DNA from: Streptacidiphilus sp041262165
GTDB lineage: Bacteria; Actinomycetota; Actinomycetes; Streptomycetales; Streptomycetaceae
Direction of reading: 5' to 3'
NCBI RefSeq assembly: GCF_041262165.1
Contig: NZ_JBGCBY010000036.1
Coordinates: forward strand, 1 to 64,000
Length of the DNA: 64,000 nt
This document shows, in pieces, positions 1 through 9,411 of the stretch. The position numbers and the translations under genes were made by a program. Under the pieces are notes generated by a model. That model was not told where the DNA came from, did no database searches, and saw only the letters and a list, made by a program, of their open reading frames with translations. Position 1 is the first letter of the stretch. Each line of letters starts with the position of its first letter.

Positions 1-20
1 ACAAATACCCCCCGCGGCCG

Positions 21-701
21 TTGGCCACCATCCACGGGCTCGACTCCCGATCAGCCGAGACTACGACCACTGGCTACCGCACACCACGCCGTAAGCAGAG
101 TCCGGCTGCCGACCCGGCCCGCCGGTACCCGGTAACGCCGGTGGGGTCCAACCCGCCGCAGGACCACTGGGTCCTCGACCAGATGCGGTCACTCGACCCA
201 GGGAACGGGAACCCGCGCCCGAGACCCGCCGATGTGATGGTTCTCGACGCACCCGGTGGCGGCTATGCGGACTTCGCGTGGATGCCGGACAGCGGCAGCG
301 TCTGCGTGGCGTCGATCTATCCCACCGCGAAGGACCCTGCGCCCAGCTCGACGGTCATGTGCACCGCGGTACCGGCGATGGCGCGCGGCGGCGGGCAGAA
401 CATGTTCGGTCCCAGGAACGTCGGCGGCGACGACCAGCGCGGGCTGGACTGGTTCGCGATCGTAGCCGGCTCGAACGGGCCCCTCACCCTGAAGGACGGC
501 ATCCCAGGGCATCTGGGGCCGCTGCACCAGCGGACCGCCAAGGCCGCGAACGGCGTCGTGTACACCATCGCCGAGTACTACTTCGGCGGCGGCCCCGTCT
601 TCCCCGGGCCAGTGGTCGGCTTCAGCGAACCGCAGCTCTGCACAGCGTCCGGCTCCCTGTGCAGGAACGCCTTGGGAACCTACACCTACCCCGGCCCCTG
701 A
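21..701 (+). CDS. Hypothetical protein, probably truncated by the window edge
   Basis: I do not recognise a family. The reading frame is open to the first base of the window, so the real start may lie upstream; the first possible start inside is a TTG at 21. The encoded region (about 226 residues) has a polar, Pro/Arg-rich N-terminal third, then a Gly/Pro-rich part with several Cys residues (SVCVAS, VMCTAV, QLCTASGSLC), which suggests an exported or extracytoplasmic domain. No signal peptide is visible, which fits a missing N-terminus. It ends at TGA 699-701 and is followed by a gene-free gap. Codon use is ordinary for a GC-rich actinobacterium. Confidence 0.5.
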   Translation: MATIHGLDSRSAETTTTGYRTPRRKQSPAADPARRYPVTPVGSNPPQDHWVLDQMRSLDPGNGNPRPRPADVMVLDAPGGGYADFAWMPDSGSVCVASIYPTAKDPAPSSTVMCTAVPAMARGGGQNMFGPRNVGGDDQRGLDWFAIVAGSNGPLTLKDGIPGHLGPLHQRTAKAANGVVYTIAEYYFGGGPVFPGPVVGFSEPQLCTASGSLCRNALGTYTYPGP

Positions 702-1049
702 TGGCCTCCTGGCCACCCGGGCGCGGAAACCCAGCTCGCGCTGCCACCCTCGACGGCGGCGGGTCTCCGATCCGTCTCCGCGGACTCGGTTCACTGCAAG
801 GTGGCCGACCTGGATGAACGGATCGAGGCGGAGACCCCCGATGGCAGTACCTACAGGCGGTTGAGACCCGCGAAGAACTTCGTCGCGTATTCGTCGCAAG
901 CACCCGGCGGCATCCGGAGACAGTCGGATATAGTCGTGGTCATGCCAAAGAGATGAGACGTCGACCGCGTCCCCGCCGAAACCCCGCCTACCGGTGCTGA
1001 CCTGCGAAAATGCCGCACCGCCAGGCGGGGTAGAGGCATGCGCTAAAGG
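702..1049. other. Gene-free gap before tRNA-Arg
   Basis: I see no convincing gene here. Short overlapping frames exist on both strands but show no domain, ribosome binding site or consistent codon bias. The only structure is the hairpin listed at 982-1030, at the 3' side of the tRNA. Confidence 0.5.
982..1030 (-). terminator. Hairpin downstream of tRNA-Arg
   Basis: Arms CCCCGCCT (982-989) and AGGCGGGG (1023-1030) pair perfectly, with an inner GGTGC/GCACC pairing. The hairpin lies 20 nt past the 3' end of the minus-strand tRNA. There is no strong T-tract, which is usual for Streptomyces terminators. Function as a terminator is inferred from position. Confidence 0.4.
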
Positions 1050-1122
1050 TGCCCCCAGCAGGACTCGAACCTGCGGCCAAGTGCTTAGAAGGCACCTGCT
1101 CTATCCGCTGAGCTATGGGGGC
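1050..1122 (-). tRNA. tRNA-Arg (anticodon TCT)
   Basis: Reading the minus strand gives a complete 73-nt cloverleaf: acceptor GCCCCCA pairing with TGGGGGC, D arm with AGCTCAGCGG, anticodon stem GGTGC/GCACT around loop CTTCTAA, and a T arm containing GGTTCGAGTCC. The anticodon TCT reads AGA, a rare codon in this GC-rich genome. CCA is not encoded. I saw no duplicated 3' end nearby, so there is no sign of an element integrated at this tRNA. Confidence 0.97.
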
Positions 1123-1578
1123 GGGACAGGGTGCCTGGTCGTGCCGGGACTGCTCCTGTCGAGGGACAGGATAAGCGCGGCAGGGCCCTGTACCGGGTGC
1201 GCCGATGGAGGTGGTGTAGGCCGAATCCCCCGGAGGAGCGGTCTGATAATCGCAGGTAGGGTCCGTGGGCGCAGCGGTGCGGCCGCCTGGAAGGCGGGCT
1301 GTTGTTCACTCGTTACGGCGCTGCTGCCTCAGCCGTTATGGATTCGGCCGTGCGGTGTGCCCGCGGGAGTGCCAGCTTGCGGATCCCCGGCCGCATCGCG
1401 CTGGCCGGGTAACCCCTCGGCGGGGAACTACACCCGATCGGGTGGCGGAGTTGTCCACAGGGCCGGGTTTGTCCACAGGTGGCCGTTCAGCGCCTCGGAG
1501 TGCCGTCGTCCTCGTGCAGGCTCGTGCCAGACACCAGTAGCGCTCGGCCCGGGCACGGGCGGGAACGGGGACGGCGAG
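1123..1578. other. 456-bp gap between tRNA-Arg and ssb
   Basis: A frame runs open through this stretch into ssb, but it shows no protein family and most of it lies upstream of the likely ssb start at 1579. The region holds a small hairpin (CTGTC-gag-GGACAG near 1157) and two DnaA-box sequences (1451-1477). It is probably the ssb promoter region together with the tRNA upstream region. Confidence 0.5.
1451..1477 (+). promoter_or_regulatory. Two DnaA boxes (TTGTCCACA) upstream of ssb
   Basis: TTGTCCACA occurs at 1451-1459 and again at 1469-1477, in the same orientation, 18 bp start to start. This 9-mer matches the preferred Streptomyces DnaA box. The pair lies about 100-130 bp before the SSB start codon. 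A role in DnaA control of ssb, or in DnaA titration, is inferred. Confidence 0.6.
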
Positions 1579-2253
1579 ATGAACGGCACGATGGTGACCC
1601 TGGTTGGTCATGTGGTCTCCGAGGTGAAGTACGCAACGACGGTGGGCGGTGTGCCCGTGGCCAGCTTCCGGCTGGCGGCGACTGACCGGCGGTTCGACCG
1701 GCAGCGGCAGATCTGGGTGGACGGTGACACCAGCTTCTTCACCGTGTGGTCCTGGCGCTGGCTGGCCGAGAACGTGCTGAGCTCGGTCGGTCGCGGTGAT
1801 CCGCTGCTGGTGACCGGCCGGATGCGGGTGCGGGAGTGGGACAACGGCGAGGGACGGGCCGTCGGCGTGGCGGCGGAGATCGAGGCCACGGCGATCGGGC
1901 ACGATCTCTCCCGAGGCACCTCGGCCTTCCGCCGCGCGGTGCGGGGGCGCCCGGAGCTCGTGGCCAGGGCCGTGCCCCGTTCCGTCGGCAACCAGGGCGC
2001 CGACAACCAGGCCGGCGGCACCGCGCTCATGGTCACCGCGAAAGCGGAGACACAGGTGGAGATGCCGACCCAGGCAGCAGCTCCGGGGTCCTCACCTGCA
2101 TCTGTCCGAGCTGTCGACGCCGGCGAACCTGTGGTGCCCGTGCTGGCCGGGGCTCCGGCCGGGCGTCGCGGAGACGGAGGCACGGGCGCAGGCGAGAACG
2201 GGGGCGCCGACAGCGGCGCCGTCGCCGCGCCGACCGCGGAGCGGGTGCGGTGA
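1579..2253 (+). CDS. ssbB: Single-stranded DNA-binding protein, SsbB-like paralogue
   Basis: The product binds single-stranded DNA during replication, repair or segregation. The N-terminal ~110 residues form an OB fold with the SSB pattern: MVTLVGHVVSEVKY, then VASFRLAATDR, then TSFFTVWSWRWLAENV and GDPLLVTGRMRVREW. The C-terminal half is long, Ala/Gly-rich and ends in ERVR; it lacks the acidic DDDIPF-type tip of replicative SSBs. That, and the neighbour ettA, fit the Streptomyces SsbB paralogue used in sporulation-time chromosome segregation rather than SsbA. I chose ATG 1579 (224 aa), though ATG 1591 is possible; upstream codons of the open frame do not resemble SSB. DnaA boxes lie just upstream. 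Confidence 0.85.
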   Translation: MNGTMVTLVGHVVSEVKYATTVGGVPVASFRLAATDRRFDRQRQIWVDGDTSFFTVWSWRWLAENVLSSVGRGDPLLVTGRMRVREWDNGEGRAVGVAAEIEATAIGHDLSRGTSAFRRAVRGRPELVARAVPRSVGNQGADNQAGGTALMVTAKAETQVEMPTQAAAPGSSPASVRAVDAGEPVVPVLAGAPAGRRGDGGTGAGENGGADSGAVAAPTAERVR

Positions 2254-2356
2254 GGCGCGGCTCCGCCGCCCACGCCTCAACGGCGTACGGGACTGCACGC
2301 GCGGTGCGGCACAATGGAAGGCTGTAACCACACCCATCGACGCCGGACGGTTCACC

Positions 2357-4021
<1,665 letters not shown>

Positions 4022-4109
4022 GCTGAGCCGCCTCCGCTCAGCGCTTATGCGCGGATGACCCGCGCGACACCTGCCCGCAACACCGCCGGGGCAGGCTTGC
4101 CACGACGAC

Positions 4110-4574
4110 GTGGGCGAGCCCGCCCCGGTAACCGGCCCAACGGAGATCCCCGTGCCTCGCCACATATACGCCTGCCCGCTGCGCTGGTCCGACATGGACG
4201 CGTTCGGACACGTCAACAACGTGGTCTTTCTGCGCTACCTGGAGGAGGCACGGATCGACTTCACCTTCACCAACGCGGGCGAGGTCGGCGAGAAGGCGTT
4301 CTCCGAGGGTTCCGTCGTGGCCCGGCACGAGATCGACTACCTCCGGCCGCTGGTCTACCGACCGGAGCCGATCACCATCGAGACCTGGCTGACCCGCCTC
4401 GGCAACGCCTCCTTCACCGTGGCGTACGAGATCAAGGACACGGACACGGTCTACGTCCGGGCCTCCACGATCGTGGTCCCCTACGACCTGGCGGCAGCCC
4501 GCCCGCGCCGGCTGACCGTCGGCGAGCGCACCTTCCTCGCCGACTACCTGGAAACGGCAGCGGTAGCCGCGTGA
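4110..4574 (+). CDS. Acyl-CoA thioesterase, 4HBT hot-dog family
   Basis: A 154-residue hot-dog-fold thioesterase of the 4-hydroxybenzoyl-CoA thioesterase/YbgC type, expected to hydrolyse an acyl-CoA in the cytoplasm. The diagnostic segment WSDMDAFGHVNNVVFLRYLEE (about residues 26-46) carries the catalytic Asp and the HVNN motif. GTG 4110 gives the usual family length; the open frame upstream has no family match. The stop overlaps the next start (GTGA), so the two genes are translationally coupled. Substrate is unknown. Confidence 0.85.
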   Translation: MGEPAPVTGPTEIPVPRHIYACPLRWSDMDAFGHVNNVVFLRYLEEARIDFTFTNAGEVGEKAFSEGSVVARHEIDYLRPLVYRPEPITIETWLTRLGNASFTVAYEIKDTDTVYVRASTIVVPYDLAAARPRRLTVGERTFLADYLETAAVAA

Positions 4575-5230
4575 CCGCCGCGACCGCCCTGCACCTCGCC
4601 GACACCCGGGACGCGGCGGGGCTGGGCACCTTCCTCACCCGGCTGCTCCGCTACGACAAGGCCGCAGCGGTCCGGTTGCGCACGGCGGACGAGGCGCTGG
4701 CGGTATTCGCGCGGCTGCCTCTCGGGGAGAGCGGACCGCTGGTCATCCGGACCGCGCTGCTGGCCCGGACCGAACCCCCGCCCGAACCGCTGGACCGCAC
4801 CGTCTCGGCGGGTCAACTGCTGGACGCGATCGAACCTGAGGACGCCGGCGCGGAGCTGCGGCTTCCGCCGCCGATCACCGGGCCGGCCTGGGCCGGCCTG
4901 CTCCCGCCGCGCACGTCCTGGGAACACGTCGCCGACCTGCCCACCGGACCGCTCAGCGCAGCCGTGCAGGCAGCCGTCACCGAGTTCCGACGCGAGAGCG
5001 AGGACCCCGACGCCCTGGCCGAGGCCATCTGGTCCCGGCAGGTCCACCCGAGCGGGCTCACCCTGCGCGCACTCCACGCCGCCCATCTGGTCGGCCTGCT
5101 GCAACAGGCCGACACCGTGGCCCTGCACCGCCACCCGGCCTGGCTGCGGCTGACCGCCCCGCGCGGCTACGTGATCATCCGCAGAGCGCCCGCCATCGGC
5201 GCTGGTCTCGGCCTGACCCCCACGCGCTGA
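4571..5230 (+). CDS. Conserved hypothetical protein coupled to the thioesterase
   Basis: A 219-residue protein whose GTG start overlaps the stop of the thioesterase by 4 nt, so they form one transcript. I recognise no catalytic motif. It is Leu/Ala/Arg-rich with a predominantly helical look, contains ARLPLGESGPLVIRTALLAR in its first third and ends with LRLTAPRGYVIIRR. There is no signal peptide or membrane segment. The tight coupling suggests work with the thioesterase, but the function is unknown. Confidence 0.7.
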   Translation: MTAATALHLADTRDAAGLGTFLTRLLRYDKAAAVRLRTADEALAVFARLPLGESGPLVIRTALLARTEPPPEPLDRTVSAGQLLDAIEPEDAGAELRLPPPITGPAWAGLLPPRTSWEHVADLPTGPLSAAVQAAVTEFRRESEDPDALAEAIWSRQVHPSGLTLRALHAAHLVGLLQQADTVALHRHPAWLRLTAPRGYVIIRRAPAIGAGLGLTPTR

Positions 5231-5301
5231 GGCGGCCGCCGGTGTTGTCGCTTGACCCTCAACCTGGTCGAGGCTCCAGAGTCCAGGGCGTGGAGAGCGA
5301 G

Positions 5302-6426
5302 ATGCACAGCATCGGTGAGATGGCCCGAGACAGCGGACTGACAGTCAGCGCCCTGCGGTTCTACGACGGCGCCGGGGTCCTCGTCCCGGTGTGGGTCGAT
5401 CCGACCAGCGGCTACCGCTGGTACAGCCAGGAGCAGCGCGGGGAAGCCCGACTGCTGTCCCTTCTGCGCCGGGTCGGTATGCCGCTGGCGGACATCCGGC
5501 TCGTGCTCGCCGGCTGGTCCAGTGACGACACCACCCTGGTGCGGAAGCTGCTGGACGCCCATCTGCTGCGTCTCGAGAACGGCCTGGACAACGCACGCCG
5601 CGAACTCTCCACGGTCCGAGAACTGCTCGCGCTGAGGGAGAACCCCATGAACGACACCCGACCGACCGCGCTGCGCCTGTCCCTGGCAGCATCCGAACTG
5701 GCCGCCGCGCTGGATGCCGTCCGCTTCGCGGTCAGCTCCGATCCCGAGCTGCCCATGCTGGCCGGAGTGCTCTTCGACATCGACGCTGAGGAGGCCGCGG
5801 GGAACGCGCTACGACTGGTCGCGACCGACCGCTACCGCCTCGCCGTGTCCCGGGCGACGGTCCGCCCGGGCGGCAGTCTCGTGTCGAAGCGGGTCATCGT
5901 GCCGACCGCCCTGGCGGACGCGATGCGCGCACCGCTCAACGGCGACGGCACCAGTGGCGACGGCACCAGTGGCAATGGCACCACTATCGGCGATCATCCG
6001 GTGACGCTGACCGTGGACTCTGACCGGATCACCCTGGAGGTCGACGGCAGCCAGGCCGCCGGGGCCTACCTGGTCCACGACTTCCCCGACTACCGCCGAC
6101 TCACCCGCCTGCCCGCAGGCCGCCGCTTCCCCGTGGACGTCGCCGCGCTCAGCAAGGAGCTGCGCCGGCGGGACAGCGAGAGCGCTGACGTCTCCGTCCT
6201 GGTCGTCACGCCGGACGGTGCCCTCGCCGTCGCCTCTCGGGACGGTGAGCACGACCGTACGGACCACGTCGGGGTGAACCGGGAGTTCCTGCTCGACGCG
6301 CTGTCCGCCGCAGCCCGGGACCGACTGGTCCTGGAACTGGGTAGCCCGATCGCCCCCCTGGCCGTCCGCCTTCCCGATCGTGAGGACACCTTCTCGCTGC
6401 TGATGCCGGTGCGCCTCGACCACTAG
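5302..6426 (+). CDS. MerR-type regulator fused to a DNA polymerase III beta-clamp-like domain
   Basis: Residues 1-70 form a MerR winged helix (MHSIGEMARDSGLTVSALRF, then GYRWYSQEQ), followed by the MerR dimerisation helix to about residue 113. The rest (116-374) resembles the last two domains of the beta sliding clamp: LRLVATDRYRLAVSRA matches the clamp pattern for residues contacting DNA, then YRRLTRLP, the HVGVNREFLLDAL stretch and the terminal SLLMPVRL, as in DnaN. The linker loop has a 5-residue repeat (GDGTS, 5941-5985). An internal ATG at 5647 has a GAGGGAG ribosome binding site 6 nt upstream, so the clamp part may also be made alone. ATG 5302 was chosen; GTG 5290 is possible. Effector and target are unknown. 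Confidence 0.85.
   Translation: MHSIGEMARDSGLTVSALRFYDGAGVLVPVWVDPTSGYRWYSQEQRGEARLLSLLRRVGMPLADIRLVLAGWSSDDTTLVRKLLDAHLLRLENGLDNARRELSTVRELLALRENPMNDTRPTALRLSLAASELAAALDAVRFAVSSDPELPMLAGVLFDIDAEEAAGNALRLVATDRYRLAVSRATVRPGGSLVSKRVIVPTALADAMRAPLNGDGTSGDGTSGNGTTIGDHPVTLTVDSDRITLEVDGSQAAGAYLVHDFPDYRRLTRLPAGRRFPVDVAALSKELRRRDSESADVSVLVVTPDGALAVASRDGEHDRTDHVGVNREFLLDALSAAARDRLVLELGSPIAPLAVRLPDREDTFSLLMPVRLDH
5941..5985 (+). repeat. 15-bp in-frame tandem repeat in the clamp domain
   Basis: Two perfect copies of GGCGACGGCACCAGT and a third diverged copy encode GDGTS-GDGTS-GNGTT, a flexible loop inserted in the clamp-like domain. Confidence 0.85.
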
Positions 6427-6490
6427 AGCCTTTCCGACCCTCGCGAAAACCCTTCGCGAGCGCCCCGACCGTCCGGCGAGAATCGGCGGC

Positions 6491-7192
6491 ATGGTTGATT
6501 TCGCGGACGTGGACAGGCGCGGCTATCCGATGGTGGACGTCGCCACCGGCTATGGCCAGTGGGTGGACACCTACGAGGAGACTGTCGAGGACATCATGGA
6601 CCTCGCTCTGCTCGACGACCTGACCGTGCCGTCCTGGCACACCGTCAACCGCGCCGCCGACCTCGGCTGCGGGACCGGCCGCACCGGGGTCTGGCTCCGC
6701 CGGAACGGCGTCCCGGCGATCGACGGCGTCGACCTCACCCCGGAGATGCTCGCCGTCGCCCGCGCCAAGGGCGTCCACGACCGCCTGGTCACGGCGGACG
6801 TCCGGGACACCGGGCTGCCGACGGGCGGATACGACCTGGTGATCTCCTCGTTGGTGGACGAGCACCTGCCCGACCTCGGACCCCTCTACGCGGAGGCCCG
6901 GCGACTGGCCGCACCGGGCGGGCTCTACGTCCAGGTGTCGTTCCACCCGCAGTTCATCCTCGCCACAGGGATGCCGACGCACTTCACCACCGCGGACGGG
7001 GACCATGTCGCCATCAGCACCCATGTGCACCTGCTCAGCGAGAACATCACCTCCGGCCTGCAGGCGGGGTGGGAACTCGTCGAGATGCGCGAGGGCGTCG
7101 TGGACGACCACTGGGTCGCGGTGAAGCCCGGTTGGGAGAAGCATCGCAACATCCCGGTGTCGGCGGCCTTCGTATGGCGACGCGGACGGTGA
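6491..7192 (+). CDS. Class I SAM-dependent methyltransferase
   Basis: A 233-residue soluble methyltransferase. Motif I is AADLGCGTGRTGVWL (about residues 55-69), followed by GVDLTPEMLAVARAKG (acidic residue binding the ribose of SAM), then DVRDTGLP and YDLVISSLVDEHLPDL (motif IV region). It belongs to the ubiE/BioC-like fold group, and the acceptor substrate cannot be told. It stands alone: the clamp-fusion gene ends 64 nt upstream and a repeat array starts at its stop codon. Confidence 0.85.
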   Translation: MVDFADVDRRGYPMVDVATGYGQWVDTYEETVEDIMDLALLDDLTVPSWHTVNRAADLGCGTGRTGVWLRRNGVPAIDGVDLTPEMLAVARAKGVHDRLVTADVRDTGLPTGGYDLVISSLVDEHLPDLGPLYAEARRLAAPGGLYVQVSFHPQFILATGMPTHFTTADGDHVAISTHVHLLSENITSGLQAGWELVEMREGVVDDHWVAVKPGWEKHRNIPVSAAFVWRRGR

Positions 7193-7261
7193 CAGCTGGC
7201 TGATGGTGACAGCTGGCCAATGGTGACAGCGACAGTGACAGCTGCCCGACGGTGACAGCAG
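7188..7261 (+). repeat. 17-bp iterated GGTGACAGC repeats
   Basis: GGTGACAGCTGGC starts at 7188 and 7205, GGTGACAGC at 7222, AGTGACAGCTGCC at 7234 and GGTGACAGC at 7251. The steps are 17, 17, 12 and 17 bp. The first copy contains the stop codon of the methyltransferase. This could be slippage product or a protein-binding array. Confidence 0.75.
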
Positions 7262-7287
7262 GTCGCCTGACCGCGCGTCAGTGAATC

Positions 7288-7401
7288 TCACGGTGCGGGC
7301 TGGGCCGGGTGGCCGAGCAGCGCGACAGCGTCGTCGAGGGATACCGGCTGGAAGAACTGCGCGTCGACGTCCTCGACGGCGGCGATCGCACGCGCGGCCA
7401 T
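7288..7401 (-). pseudogene. Possible remnant of a molybdenum hydroxylase FAD-binding subunit
   Basis: The minus strand encodes a 37-residue frame beginning at ATG 7401 whose second half reads FFQPVSLDDAVALLGHP. This resembles the N-terminal start of CoxM/XdhB-type FAD-binding subunits (FxxPxSLDEALALLxxHP), after which the expected GGTD loop should follow, but a stop occurs instead. No other subunit genes are nearby. The match is short, so chance similarity or a real small gene are alternatives. Confidence 0.25.
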
Positions 7402-7612
7402 GACCGCACCGGGCCGCGGTGACGCGCAGTCGCTTGGCGCGGGTGTCGCTCGGATCGACCTCGCGTTCGCCCCCGCTGGCAGAGCGGCACCATCCGACGC
7501 CGACACCGCGTTCGCACCGAGCGGTGTCGGCGCCCGGTGATACGTTCCGCAGCACGGGCACGGCACGGGCACTTGCACGGCCGGAGAGCCGAACGAACGG
7601 ACAGGAGCGCAG

Positions 7613-9382
7613 GTGGCGGCGCGGATCGCGGTGGCGGCGGACCAGGACGGCCTTGGCGGGCGGCTGCAGCCGCTGGCCGAGGACGGCACGCCGCTGGGCG
7701 AGCCCGTGGGGGTCCGCGACCTCGCGGCGGCGCTGGCCGAACGCGAGGCGGCCGAGGCCCCCCGCTGGGTCTGGGCCGCGACGGACGAGGTGTATCCGAG
7801 GCTGCTCCCGGCGCTCCCCGACGGCCGCCTCGCCCGCTGCCACGACGTCAAACTGGTCGAGCCACTGCTGCTCGGTCAGGAGGACCGCTACGGCCAGCCG
7901 CGTTCGCTCGGCGCCGCCTGGGCCCGGCTGAACGATCTGCCGGTCCCGGCCGACCTGCCGGAGGGCCACGCCGCGGCGGACAGCGACCAGGACACCCTGT
8001 TCGCCCCCGACCGCAGCCGGCTGCCACCCGGCACCGACCCCCTCCGCGCGCTGGTCGCCGTGCACGCCGAACAGCAGCGCCGGATCGCCGCGACCGCCGA
8101 GCCGGCGAGAACCAGGCTGCTGTGCGCGGCGGAGTCCGCGGGCGGCCTGGTGGCCGCGGAGATGGCGTACGACGGCCTGCCGTGGAGCGCCGAGGTCCAC
8201 GACACCCTGCTGACCGACCTGCTCGGCCCGCGACCGCGCGGCGGCGCCCAGCCCCCGAAGCTGGCCGCACTCGCCGTCGATCTGCAGCAGGCCCTCGGCG
8301 GAAAGTCGCTCAACCCGGACTCCCCCGGGCAGGTACTGCGCGCCTTCGCCGAACAGGGCGTCAGCCTGACCTCGACCCGCAACTGGCTGCTGCGCGAGGT
8401 CGACCACCCGGCCGCGCCGCTGCTGCTGCGGTACAAGGAGCTGTCGCGGATCCACGCGGCACACGGCTGGGCCTGGCGCGAGGCCTGGGCCCGCGACGGA
8501 CGCTTCCGTCCGGAGTACGTGGTCGGCGGGGTGGTCTCGGGACGCTGGGCGAGCCGGGGCGGCGGAGCACTGCAGATCCCGCGCATCCTGCGGGCCGCGG
8601 TGGTCGCCGACCCGGGTTGGCGGCTGGTGGTCGCGGACGCGGGCCAGTTGGAACCGCGGGTGCTCGCGGCGATGTCCGGCGACCCCGGCATGATCCGCGC
8701 GGGCGCGAAGGGCGACCTGTACGCGGGCCTGGCAGCCGATGCCTTCGGCGGCGACCGGGCCCGCGCCAAACTCGGCCTGCTGGGCGCGATGTACGGGCAG
8801 ACCAGCGGCGAGACCGGGCAGCTGGTGGCGGTGCTCCGGCGGCGGTTCCCGCAGGCGATGGGCCTGGTGGAGGCGGCGGCCAGGACCGGAGAGGCGGGCG
8901 GCGTGGTGCGCTCGCAACTGGGGCGGGTCTGCCCACCGCCGTCCGCGCGCTGGCTGGACCTCACCGAGGGAGCCGCAGGCGTGTCCGACGAGTACGGCAC
9001 CGACGACAGCGCTGGTCGGGACACCCGCTCGCGTGGCCGCTTCACCCGCAACTTCGTGATCCAGGCAAGCGCCGCCGACTGGGCGCTGGCCCTGATCGCC
9101 GGCCTGCGGCGGCGGCTCGCGGTGCTCCCGGTGGCGGTTCCCGGCGACCGGCCCCGCCTGGTCTTCTTCCAGCACGATGAGGTGATCGTGCACACCCCGG
9201 CACAGCTCGCCGACGCCGTACGGGAGGCCGTCGCCGATGCCGGGGACGAGGCCCGGCGACTGGTCTTCGGCGACACGCCCGTGCACTTCCCGCTGGACAC
9301 CCACGTCGCGACCAGCTACCTCGAGGCCAAGGGCGGCGCCGACGACCTCGATCCCGACGACGAGGACGGCACCGACGACTGA
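7613..9382 (+). CDS. Short family A DNA polymerase (PolA-like), exonuclease domain degenerate
   Basis: A 589-residue DNA polymerase I relative without the 5' nuclease domain; homologues are often named bifunctional 3'-5' exonuclease/DNA polymerase. Polymerase motifs are present: motif A VVADAGQLEPRVLAAMSGD near residue 340 (catalytic Asp, steric-gate Glu), motif B RARAKLGLLGAMYGQ near 382, and motif C FFQHDEVIVH near 520 with both acidic residues. The N-terminal ~190 residues do not show the DxE and YxxxD residues needed for proofreading. In motif B the Phe/Tyr position of canonical enzymes is Leu. GTG 7613 start. The gene stands alone; a role in repair or bypass synthesis is inferred. Confidence 0.85.
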   Translation: MAARIAVAADQDGLGGRLQPLAEDGTPLGEPVGVRDLAAALAEREAAEAPRWVWAATDEVYPRLLPALPDGRLARCHDVKLVEPLLLGQEDRYGQPRSLGAAWARLNDLPVPADLPEGHAAADSDQDTLFAPDRSRLPPGTDPLRALVAVHAEQQRRIAATAEPARTRLLCAAESAGGLVAAEMAYDGLPWSAEVHDTLLTDLLGPRPRGGAQPPKLAALAVDLQQALGGKSLNPDSPGQVLRAFAEQGVSLTSTRNWLLREVDHPAAPLLLRYKELSRIHAAHGWAWREAWARDGRFRPEYVVGGVVSGRWASRGGGALQIPRILRAAVVADPGWRLVVADAGQLEPRVLAAMSGDPGMIRAGAKGDLYAGLAADAFGGDRARAKLGLLGAMYGQTSGETGQLVAVLRRRFPQAMGLVEAAARTGEAGGVVRSQLGRVCPPPSARWLDLTEGAAGVSDEYGTDDSAGRDTRSRGRFTRNFVIQASAADWALALIAGLRRRLAVLPVAVPGDRPRLVFFQHDEVIVHTPAQLADAVREAVADAGDEARRLVFGDTPVHFPLDTHVATSYLEAKGGADDLDPDDEDGTDD

Positions 9383-9411
9383 CCGGTGCGGTCGGCGGGA
9401 TACTGCCAGGT

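Noticed and set aside
1050..1122. tRNA-Arg as an attachment site for an integrated element
   Set aside because: No second copy of the tRNA 3' end, no integrase gene and ordinary core genes on both sides.
994..1578. N-terminal extension of the SSB frame up to 994
   Set aside because: The extra 195 codons cross the tRNA gene and the DnaA boxes and have no similarity to any SSB; the OB fold starts at 1579-1591.
6206..9304. 1032-codon minus-strand frame across the methyltransferase and polymerase genes
   Set aside because: It runs against two well-supported genes, with composition typical of antisense codon periodicity and no start region or family.
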